A stretch of 64,000 nt of DNA from Hermodice carunculata (Eukaryota; Annelida; Polychaeta; Eunicida; Amphinomidae), in contig OZ026622.1 in NCBI GenBank assembly GCA_964020975.1, positions 53,464,642 to 53,528,641 on the forward strand, in the 5' to 3' direction. The stretch's first letter is position 1. Each line of letters starts with the position of its first letter. Shown one piece after another: positions 26,001 through 38,000 of this stretch. Below the pieces are notes generated by a model. That model worked only from the letters and a program-made list of their open reading frames with translations. It had not been told where the DNA came from and ran no database searches. The translations under genes were made by a program, and so were the position numbers.

Positions 26001-29000
26001 CAACACCATAGGTCACTTAAGCTGGTTTCCCATGCTGCTTCCCAGCTGCTTTGCCAAAGCCCCCATAAAAATTCCATGGATCCAGTGCCACACCATGCTG
26101 CTACATTACCCCCGGCCCCTCCCCGGCCCTATGCTGATGTGGTGGGGGGCCAGGATGCTTCAATGCTCATGCTTACCCCTGCAGAGGCTATGGGTCCCAC
26201 TGGTTTGGTGGCCGCTTCGATTGATCAGGAGGCAGTGACAATTGTCACTCCTAGTTTCAGCAGGGCCTAGGCCTTTTTGTCTGGTGCGTGCTGGTTGGCT
26301 GGTGTCTCTGTCCACCCCCCTCCCCGTGAGCTTCTTTTGAGCACCTTGCCCATGGAGACTCTCCAAGTGTGGGAGGAGTTGCTGACACAGTATGATGCTA
26401 TGTCTGACACTCCAACGGCATCAGGGCCCAAGGTAACCATGTCGTCAGAGCCTCAGTCGGACATGGCTGAGGACTAAAGAGGAGTGCCTTGGGGACCTGC
26501 TTCTCAGCAGTGGCGAGGATCTTGAGGCTTGTCCCAGTGCCAATGACATGGCTGAGGACTAAAGAGGAGTGCCTTGGGGACCTGCTTCTCAGCAGTGGCG
26601 AGGATCTTGAGGCTTGTCCCAGTGCCAATGACATCCTTGATCTCGACCACTCAGATTTTCCTAGTGAAGATTCCGAAGCAGAAGAGTCAGGGCATCCCTT
26701 TTCCAGTTTGGCTAGGGAGTGGAAGGTGGCTGAGCCTGAGCCCCTTCTTGCCACAGCTGAGAGGGTTAAGGTTCCCTTCAGTCGGCAGCTTTGGCCGAGG
26801 AGGTGGTAGACCAGGGCGACCAGTCTCCCTCCAAAGCTGAGATGCCAGTTTCACTGTTCTGTGCGAACGTCGCCTTCATGCAGAATACCCTCCCTGGGGA
26901 GGTGGCTCTGCAGCCCGTGGTGGCACAGCCCAGGGCAACGGCCATGTCCGCCAAGGGTGTTGAGACAGCTCCTAAGTTGGAGGTACCATTCTGCACAGGT
27001 ATGGCTTTGATTGACCCTAAGTTTCTTACCTTCAAAATGGTCTTTCTGTTAGCTCTAGCCACAGGTGCTAGGTGCAGGGAAATACACACCTTGGATAGAT
27101 CCTTCATCAGGTGGTCTGCTGATGGGAAGGATGTTTTTCTAAGGCATCTTGTGGGATCTGTGTCTAAGACACAAGTGGTCCATGACCCTTCAACTGCTTT
27201 GACGGGTTTTGGGTTAAGTCACTCTCAGCGACAATGTGCAGGTCCGAGCCAGATCATGCGCTTTGTTAGATTAGAGTGCTCTGGTTCTATTTGAGTGGGA
27301 CCGAACTTCCTTATCAAGTGGGGCAGAAAACTTTGTTTCTCCCTCTTAGGTAGATGGAGTCCTAGATTCTGTTGACGGACACCATCTCCGGATCGATAAG
27401 GAAAATGATTTTCTTGGCCCATCAGGTGGCCGGGAAAGATGAAGGGCTGGCATGTCTTCATTCTCTCTCGGCTCATGAGACAGGGCATTCTCTGCCTCCT
27501 GGCACACATTAAGCAACATGTCAGTAGGGAATATTATGGCCGCCCTTAGATGGCACTCCCATAATACCTTTACGTTCTTCTACGTGAGTGAGTTGGTAGA
27601 AGTGGAGACACAGCTATTGGTGCTCAAGTGCTTGCCAACAGCCGGTTCCGACCAGTCTTAGGGCGTGCCTTACCCAGCTCTTCTAATTTAACACTTAAAC
27701 AGTCAGACTGGTTGTTAACGACCGGTAATCATGGGATTTAAAGCTTGGCTAACACTAGCTTAGCCTTACATGTGTAAACAACTCATAAATCATCACCAAA
27801 CTTGACACAGACAATTCTTGTGTTTCCCCCAAGAAGCACATTGATCTATTTATGTATACCGCCCCCTGTAGCGTCTCTGCTTGTCACTCAGGGGATTCTC
27901 TGGTGATTCCCTTGAGGTGCTTGATGTCCCAAAGAGGGCAGCATCCAGCACCAGTTCAGCTTCAGGTGTTTGTCAATTATATACAAGTGCCCAGGCTGTT
28001 AACCTTATTAAGGAGTGGGCAGGGAGAGATTATGTAGAGGAGGGGGACGGTGAAGTCCTTGTTGGGTGTGAGGATGTTAATATTTTGTTTATAATGAGGC
28101 TGCATGGAGCCCACAGAGTTCAAGCATATCAATGAACCATGGATGGTCAATATGGTTTCACAGTGGGTCCCACAGACAGTCATTCAACTCATTGCAGCTG
28201 ATTAGTCACTCAATCATTGAGTCAATGACTTCACTTTCCAAGTATCCCCAAGACTGTTTCCCTGTCAAACCTGTGTTTATCAAAAAACTTTATGAACATG
28301 ACCTTTTGCCCTTGCCTAGTGATGGAACCATGCATTCAAACCTAAATTGTTTCTCTGCACTTAATTTACACAGAGGAAGGGGGTGGGACAGAGGAACGGA
28401 ACATGGTAACCAGATACATGATAATATTGTTGTCTGTCTCAAAGATTGTGATAGGCAACCAATAGTCTGGAGGCCTACTTTGCCTTTTGCACTGAAATAA
28501 ATGACTATAATTGCATGTACACTGTATGCATGTATGTCATCCACATTTGCAAACTACATATCAGTATAAGGCCTTGCATATATCCCCTCCAACATGTGAT
28601 CTATATCACGCGTGGTTGAGATAACCACTGATCCCTCTTGGTGAAGACCAGGGACAGTACTGGTGTACTGGGTGATGTAATTTGAGATTCCACCGACAAT
28701 CCGTTACGTCATAGTACATTTCCTACAACATTACGTACGGAAACGTGATGCGTTTCTGGCTACCGGTATTTTCAGTTCTTGATGAGCCCAGAGAAGGGCA
28801 AAACACGTCGAACTAATTTCTCACACTTCCAACTGAAAAAACACTTTCAGTTCAGGCTCCCAAGCCGTCAGGGCCTTGCCTGGTTTTGACCTTGCATATA
28901 TGATTGCGGATCCAATCATGATTTTTTTCCACAGCAACATATTAAAAAGGTAAAAAACCCAAATTTCCCATAAAGATACTGCAGCGTTGTTTTAGTTCAG

Positions 29001-32000
29001 TCGTTTACTTACAGAATATTTAACCTGGAACATAATCTATGAATAGTTATGGGGACTCATTGTTATGCAAAGTAGCTGCCTCTTACAGGATCTGCAGATC
29101 TATGTAAAAGTGCTTTTTTCGCAATTTTTAGCCAGGTACAAGCAATACTTAAACAGTTGCTATCCTATCGTGTGATCTATGTTTCATTTTCAAAGTTTAC
29201 TGAAAGTTGGTATCTCCAGTTATCCCAATACCATGCATATTTAGAAAAGGGTGCTTCACATAAAATGACGAGATACTTTGTTCTCTAATTCAACAAATTT
29301 TTTATGATTTTTGGCCATTTAAGAGTGATTATACTGGTCGCGATGGCAACCAGTTACTTGACCATAAGCAATTTATTGCACATAATGAAACATGGCATTC
29401 CAGTCAGCACAATGATATATACTTTTGGTATGCTTCAAAGAAAACTGTTCCCACTGCACTGTGTTCAATGAAAATTGTTACTTCCATTTTCACTGGGACA
29501 AAAAAAACAACATGACCCTATAAGGGTTAACGGAATTAGAGAGGGTGCACCACAGATCCAGAATGGTTTTCTGGGCCATGGCTCTCTAGTGCAGAGTTTT
29601 GGGTCTAGGCTCTTTGGAGGTTCCTCCCTCCTCCAGTCTGAGGGTACATCAGCTTTAAAAGTGACCTATGGTGTTGAACTGTGTCCTTAATATGAAGTTT
29701 TTCAAATTAAAATTATCATTATGAAATAGGACTCACCATAGGTCATTAGAATTCTCACCCAACCATCCCCACTTGTCGGTCCCTTCTCCTCAGTGTTTGA
29801 AACTGAATTGTGCATGCTCCCTGATATGCATTATCACCACCAAAGGCGATGTGCCATGCCGCAGGGCCTGGGGGCTCAATGTGGCAGCATGTTACGGTAT
29901 TGGATCCATGGAAATTACACGTGTATGTGAGGGCTCTGGAAAAGTGGGTAAGTGCATGGAAAAACCAGCTTAAGTGACTTATGGTGAGGAATCGCAAAGG
30001 AATAGGATGATATCTGGGTTAGTTCTAAATTGGCCTTAAGTTGGTGCTGCCCATCCAGTTCATGGTTGACTGCCCACATCTTGAGGTCACTTCCCATGAC
30101 CCTCACTGTTTCCCCATAGATTAACATGGGGAATTAGCAGATATAAATTTTACATCTCTATATGTTGTCAAATAAGCATTAGACTTTCATTTTATCACAC
30201 CATGGTGTATTTGAAAGATAACAATATGTACTTCAGATAGATTAGAAGATGATAATTCCAAAAATTGCCCTCATATGCAGGGTGAAACTTTCAGGTTCAC
30301 TGTAATGTAATGGGCTTTGCTGACCCAGCTGACCTCAAATGGCATGGGTTGCTATGTGTCACAAACATGTATCATGGGAAGAAAAGGCTCTGTGTGAAGA
30401 AATTAAACCAACCCAGATCACCCCTATTGTTCAGACCGTTTTTGGAGCCCTGGGCTTTGCATATATGATACCCTTACCATGATATAGCAGTAATACAGCA
30501 ATGGAGAAGCAATGATAAAGCAGACATGGAAAGCTGTACACTGCTATCTGCAAAGCAGCAATAAAGCAACTGAGAAGTGATGCCGCTTATAAGAAAGTTG
30601 ACATACTGCTTTCCACAAAGCAGCAACCCTGCTTCATACAAAGCAACAATACAGCTTCTGAGAAGCAGTACCCCTTTCGCTGAAGCTGCACTAAAGCGGC
30701 TGAAAAGCTGTGCTCATTTAAATATTTGGCTACGGTTTATTGTTGCTTTATAGCTGCTTCCATAAAAGCGATCATACAGCTGCTGAAAAGTGGCATTCAT
30801 AACATGGAGTTCTCTATGTAACTGCTTTGTAGGGAGCAGCTATAAAGCAACCATAAAGCAGAATTACTGCTTATGGCGGAGCAGCATCACAGCTGCTGAG
30901 AAGCAGTATACCTTACAAGGGTTATTCCATGCAACCGCTTTTTCAGAAGCAGCTCTAAAGCTGCTATAAAGTAGTGTTACTGCTTCTGGCATAGCAGTAA
31001 TACAGCTGCTGTAAAGTGGTGTACCTAACATGGGTTTCTCCATGTAACTGCTTTGTAAGAAGCAGCTCTTAAGCACCCATACAGCGGCACTGCATTACTA
31101 CATTGCTGAAAAAAAAGCAGTATTTAATACATGGTACTGCCAATGTAACCACTTTGTAAGTAGCGCCTATAAAGCATGCATACAGCTGTTCAAATGAAAG
31201 CATAATGATTTCCATGGGTTTGTACCTACTGTCTGAGACCCTAAAATGTGTCTTTGGACAACATTTAATTGGTCAAAATGTTAGATTTGTGGGGGTGGGG
31301 GTCAAGTATACTGTATGCATTATTAGCACCAAATTAATCATCTATTCTCTTACAATCTGCTGAATTTGGCCGTATGAAGGTCATTCAGCCATTCTGTTTC
31401 TGCAATCCCAGAAAAGCACCATCAGAAATGATATGATGTTGAGAAGATGTGAGGTGCAACATTCATGTAAATGAATGAAAGACCCATATCTTGGAAGCAT
31501 AGAAGAGAACCCAGGACTGACATATCTGCAAACTCTGAAAAAAATAGTTAATCAATTCTAACAGAAGAAAGAATGTACGGCAGCAAGTGTTGGCCACTGG
31601 GAAAAATCCTGTTCGTATGTATACAGTGATATTGACTACTGCCCCCTTAGGCTTCATACTCTGAGTACCAGTACAAGACAGAAAATCAGCAATGGCCCAG
31701 TTTCTGTATAGGGGGCAAAGGGAACTTCATGAACAATGTCTGCAGATTGTCTACTTACAGACATTGAAGGTTAGACACGAAAATTATTAGAAAATACAAA
31801 CAAATGTTTGTCAGTTAAAAGCCACATTTAATTACCATAATTACAAACTTTGTGTTTCCATCACTTCCATCAAATATCTGAGTTTGCATCATCAATTTTA
31901 CATGCGCTACAGCCTATATCATACTCGGAAAATGTTGAAAAATATCCATTGCACAACTCTAGTGACCTTGAAAAGCAGTTCAAGGTCAACCACATTATCT

Positions 32001-35000
32001 ATTATATTAACTGACAGTTCTTTGTTGCTCTTAAGTTGATAAGTTGGTCTTAGCTGCAGGGAGATGGCATCTTCGTCTACTTCTTTTTGGCCTTTGTTGT
32101 GGCAGAACTGCAGCAAGAGAACACAGCAATTCCCTCAGCATGGACCTGAGCCACTGAATATTCTCCACACAGTAGGCTGAAATTGGAGAAGCAAAGAAAG
32201 TTAAAAAACAAGCATTACACTTTGAACATACAATGATAAGCTAACACTCCCATGTTGTGGACATGTATATCAAATCAATAATGCCCACACTAATTATTAT
32301 CAGAAGATAAGAACCTTGAATTTAGTTATGTTCCCCATGTTTCTTTTAAATAAGTTTAGTTGCTTGTACATTTTTCTTTTCATTATATACATGTATGCTA
32401 AGTATTTGATTTAAATGGACCCTGATTGTCTACCCTGCAATTATTAGAAATATACCAGTACATATGCACATATGTGTGTCATGTTACATTGGGGATTATA
32501 TGATGTACATGTAGAAATATTATTAAAGTTAACCTGACCAGCCATCTTCCTGCAGTTTTCCTTCAACCCTCTCTCTTTCAAATGTTTCTGCAATGCCTGC
32601 AGTTCCTCCATGGTACCTAGTTCCTAGAAACCATATAATTGGTCATTTTAAAGGTATATCTCACATGAATAAAAATGCATGTCAAACCTTACTTATCTCA
32701 TAATCTTACCAGAACAGGGTGCCAGGAGGATAGAAATAATTTCTTGATCAACCCCATACTCTCAGTTATAAATTGATCTTGAACTAAGACATATAGAATA
32801 TTGATTGATGAATTTTCAATCTATTATTATTAATAACGCTCTGTTTATAAATAAAAAGAAAAGAAAAGAAAAATAACAAGTTTATGGTACTGTACATTGT
32901 GAATTATAAGATTATAATACATATACATGTAAATTTAATGTTTGCATGCACAGCTTCAGGCTCGAACATTACCAGTGCAGTTTGGATACTTGAAACAAAT
33001 ATGTGTACCATTTTCAAATTTTTCACATCTGTTCTAGCTTGCATTGAATTTAGCCCCTGGCACTCATGAGATATTTAGAATCTTACATAGTTGTTCAGTT
33101 TAGAATATATCATTTGATCAGCACATACACACAGATATTCAAGCTTGGAAAACAGGAACACTTACCACATGTTGCCAACTAGTGTAACTGCCTCAAATTC
33201 TTTCCCAGGGCAGCCCTTGAATGGAAGAAAAAGTTTCCCCAACTTTGTAGAGGTCAAGCTCCTTTCTTGCCTGGTGTGGGGGTTTGTAGTAAAACCACGA
33301 CCTGGTCATCCATTGTCCTGCCACTCCACCAGACTTAGCATACTGCTGACTTTTGCAAACAGCCCCAACTCAATGGACAAAAATGATTGTAAAATGATGC
33401 TGACCCACAAATAGTCCTGAGCCAGGCTTAAAATTACTGTGAAATAACCGCCAAAATGAACCAACAGAGATACCATTTGTGGCTCCCCCCCACTGTTTCG
33501 TACACTACTCCATGGCTAATTTAAGCTTTAGTGACACTGGGTAGCAAATGTTTGATATCATAGATTAATGCAATCAATTACTACTAAAATTAATTGCTTA
33601 ATTTAACTTCATCATCATTTAGATATGCATGTTGGAATACTTTTCACCCTCTTATTCCAGGCTGGCTTTGTCTTGTCTCCCCCCCCCCCCCCCCCCATTC
33701 CAGCAGGCTCTCAAGTTTCTCCAGATGTGCCTGTATCAACAGTCATTTGCCCTGGCCATGCCAGGCAATGCATAAAGCTAACTGGTAGCAATAGGTATAG
33801 CTGATACTGTGTTCCTTGACACCCTGGCTCTGAATGCTTACAGATGCTGTTTGGCCATCCTATCCAACTTCAGGGAAAAGAGACCCTTTGTCATGTATAA
33901 AACAGGGATTTCAGCCACACTACACTGCTGGATGGATGGGGGGGGGGGGGCTATATTTTTTCGGTTGGGAAGATTGTGTTTATTTCTGTGATGTTCATCT
34001 CATTTACAATGTACATCTCCCACCCCACCCACACTGGATAAGAAGACTGACTGCCTCTAGGAAGCTTGTAAAACTGCCAACAAAGACTATACATATAGTT
34101 TAATAAGTGTTGGATGTAACCTTATCAATAAACATCTATTTAATGTAGTGCTATAACAGCATAAAGTGATATATGTTCATATGTGAATACCTTCTTGGTT
34201 TAGACTGCATGCATACATGCATGCATGAATAAAACATAACTAAGTCCAGGAAGCGGTAATACATTGATGCAGGACTATTTCAAAATCATTGAAGTTCCAG
34301 AAGCAGCAATAAAGCAGCATTGTGGCCTCAAAATATTTTCTATGTTCACACTGCTTCATCAGGAGCAGTATTCTTCCCTTAAATTAAGCTCTCGGCTTTG
34401 AGAGAAGCAGTGGATGCAGCTTTTGTTGAAGGAGTGAGTACAACTTAGTGTAAGCAGACTGCTTTAAGAAAAGCAACAGTCCTGCTTTAAAGTAACTTGT
34501 GTGCTTTCAGAGAAGCAGTGTATACAGCTTCTGAGAAAGCTGGGAATACAGCTAACAAGTAAGCTGGCTACTTTCAGAAAAGTTGTGTTGACTGCTTCTA
34601 TAAAAGCAATAAAGAAGTGCTAATACAGTGGACTGCTTTGGTTGGAGCAGACCGCTATATCATGGTAAGGGTATAGATGAATAAACATGCCAGTCTCATC
34701 AATAAATCAGGTATTGGTAATGAAAAACTGGAATTGAAAATATTTCAGGATTATATCATACAGTACCATATATTGATCAACTGTGACACACATTTTCTGC
34801 CCATGAAAATTAGCCCGCTACACCTTACGGGCCCGTATATCAACTCTTAATACATTGAGTTATTGAACACTTCCATGCAGGGCCGAGAGGGTCAAAACAT
34901 TATCATTACTCCCCGATGATGTTAGTAATATAAATATAAATTGGGGTTGCATTCAATAAGGAACCAAAGTGAGTTTAGGAAAAAAATATATATATACTCT

Positions 35001-38000
35001 GGGTGGGTCTCTACCAAGTTTGTTCAAATGGTTATGCTCAGGTGATTTGGGGGTTTTTAAGGGTTCGCCCCATGGGGGGGGGGCCTTTATGCTTTCGTGT
35101 TTGTGTATCTTTCTGTCCATCCACGTGCACATTCTCGTTACCACGATATCTACAGAATGCCTCCATGTATTTTGCGCAAATTTGGCAATATGCTTATTTT
35201 ACCTGCAAGATGAATTGATTAGATTTTGGTGTCACCATGACCTAATTTGAGCAAATGGCAGCCTAATTACATACTCGTTTTGGCTCATTACCATGTTTTT
35301 TGCTCAAATTTGGCAATATGCTTATCTTACCTGCCAAGATGAACTGATTAGATTTTGGTGTCACCATGACCTAATTTTGAGCAAATGGCAGCCTACTGAC
35401 ATGCTCGTTAGGGCTCATTACCATGTTTTTTTGCTCAAATTTGGCAATATGCTAGTCTTAATTGGCAAGATGAACTGATTAGATTTTGGTGCCACCATGA
35501 CCTAATTTGAGCAAATGGCAGTCTAATTCCATGCTCATTAGGGCTCGTTACTGCAATATATCCAGATTGCTTCAATGTATTTTGCTCAAATTGGGCAGTA
35601 TGCTTATCTAGCATGCCAAGATGAACTGATTAGATTTTAGTGTCACCATGACCTAATTTGAGCAAATGGCAGCCCAATTGCATGCTCGTTAGGGCTCATT
35701 ACCGCAATATCTCCAGATTGCTTCAATGTATTTAGCTCAAATTTGGCAGTATGCTTATCTAGCATGCCAAGATGAACTGATTAGATTTTGGTGTCACCAT
35801 GATCTAATATGAGAAAATGGTAGCCTAATTATAGGTTTGTTAGGGCTCGTTACTGTGATTTCCCCACATGGCGGACCCTTCAGTCAACGCTTTGCATTGA
35901 AGTTATGTGTAGTTTAGGAATTGTTTTGTTCTCTTTTGGGGAAAATCTTAAAAAATCTTCTTCTCCAAAACTGCTCACTCAATTGCTTTGATATTACACT
36001 CCTGGGGACTCCCAAGTTCTTCTAATTTCTTCACCATGTGGTGCTGCATGTTTTTTCTATTTTTTTTTTTAATGATTTTTTTTGGTGTGTCTTTGAAATT
36101 TTTTCAACTTCTCCAGAACGGTCACTCAGATTAAGCTGAAACTTGGTGGGTATGTTCCTTGTAAAAGGGTCAAACAAAGATGTTCACTAGGTGGCACTGC
36201 TGTGGATTCCTGATTTTTAACGATTTTTTTTTCAATTGGGGTACTTATTGGTAAATGCACCTTTCCTATTGATTACTATGTACATGTAAGTCAATAGGCA
36301 TTCTAATGTTAATTCACATTTTCCACGTCTTCTCTGAAACTGTCATCCAGATTTGGTGGCAATGTACCTCAGGTGGGTCTCTACCAAGTTTGTTCAAATG
36401 GTCATGCTCCAGTGATTTCAGTTTTTGTATGATGGGGGTGGGGGCAAATCTTAAAAGATCTTATCTGAAATCACTCACGCAGTTGCTTTGATATCACACA
36501 GGAACACTCCTAGGGAATCCTAGTTCTTAATTTGTTCTTGATGCCTGATTTTTTAACAATTTTTTTAAAAATTCAAGTGCTTGCTGGTTGATGCATGCAT
36601 TCTATAAATGAATGGGGATTACAATGAAAATTGATATTTTTGACTTCTCCAAAACCAGGTGTCAGATTCACTTGAAACTTAGGGCTGCATGAACAGCAGG
36701 GGCTGTTCATGCAGCCCTGTAGTTTTATGATTGGCAAGGGGATATGTACACGTGAGCAAGAGTGATCATGGTCTGAAACAGAGATGACCTTGCCATCATG
36801 ATCATAGTTCACAGGACCACTTCCTTCTGTCCAGGTAGGGTCAGCTGAGCGCAGGACTGTCACAGTCCTCTTGCTTTTTAATCTTGGTATCAAAATGGCC
36901 ATCTGTAAATGCTACATGGTGAATATTTGTAGGACATAGTACAATCTCCAAGGCAGCAGTGGTGCTGATCACTCACTGGAATCATGTAATCCAGGGTTGT
37001 GCAGTGTTGCCAACCTGGTGGGGGTATTTTTTTTTGTTGATATTATGAAATGGGGAGCAGGGTAAGCTGCAAAGCCCTCCTAGGAGGTCCAGGGCGTGCC
37101 CTAGAAAAATTTTCAAAAGTAGACATCAAATTATTCATATTTATGGCTTTTGAGGGCACTTGGATTCAAATTTTGGAGGTGGCATGAGTGCTGACAACAG
37201 GCCGTTTTATCAAGTATGACATGAACAAAATAAGTTTGTCAGGTGATGCTTCTCAATGTCCATTTTATTGACACTTCAACTTACAGCATAAATATTGTAC
37301 TCATCTGAAATCAGTGACCAAGGTAGGCACAATTCAATTTAACTTGCCCTCCATCCATTTAACGTACTCTGCATGGCCTCCAAATGTTCATTTTGATCAA
37401 CCTGCCAAATTATGAAATAAACCTTTAAAGTTGAACAGTAAGTAGGTACCACCGTGGTCGCCGTAGATAATAAACTTTTTCTGATTTTGCAAAATTTTTA
37501 ACTTTGAAATGACACTGCTTGTGTGCATGATAATTAAGATGTAAATTTACAAAATCCAAGCCCACAATAGGCTTTTGTATCATCCCCTGCTTCCTGTTGG
37601 CAGTCAAACAACGAACTGCGGGTCGTCTTTCCACATTACTGCAGGATCTCATGGATTTGCTCTTCAGCATTTTACACTCAGGCAATGTTATGTTTCATAT
37701 TTTCTTACTTGTGGGTATTGTTATTAAATGGACTGTTGCTCATGTCCACACATGAACATCAGGGTGATGGCAGGTTGAAATAAAATATATCGTTAGAAGA
37801 TAGGCAATCATTTTCACAATGTATCTTCCTGATACATCTGTCAAACATTCAAATGTTGGTAGAGTATACTATGTTATGTTCATGTATAAAGAATTTTTTT
37901 ATGGCATGTAAATATATGTTTATTTTGCTTTAACCAATATCTACCCGGTACTTACTTTATTCTGGTGATAACACCAAAGATAAAGATGTGGGTTAGAAAA

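Larger units (their letters stand above)
25985..29990 (+). mobile_element. DIRS-like retrotransposon fossil C, intron 6
   Basis: The left terminal repeat (from 25985, CACCATAGGTCACTTAAGC) has inverted partners at about 29655-29690 and 29800-29990, the last ending with GCTTAAGTGACTTATGGTG. Parts: gag-like acidic region (about 26300-26800) matching fossil A, and a tyrosine recombinase remnant (about 26990-27560) with a GARCREIH-type box typical of DIRS recombinases. Reverse transcriptase was not found. From about 27820 to 29600 the content is unlike the other copies and may be later insertions. It is broken many times. Confidence 0.65.
30468..34674. mobile_element. 4.2-kb TIR element with AAGCAG/CTGCTT subterminal arrays, intron 6
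   Basis: Perfect 21-bp inverted ends: the left starts ATACCCTTACCATGATATAG and the right is its reverse complement, ending GGTAAGGGTAT at 34674. Inside each end is an array of short imperfect words (AAGCAGC, CTGAGAAGCAGT, CTATAAAGC, ACAGCTGCT): about 700 bp on the left (30480-31190) and 380 bp on the right (34290-34670). The 3.1 kb between is AT-rich with no long frame; a possible 26-codon exon lies at 32534-32611 (minus). A clear target duplication was not found. Probably a non-autonomous or decayed DNA transposon of unknown superfamily. Confidence 0.7.
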
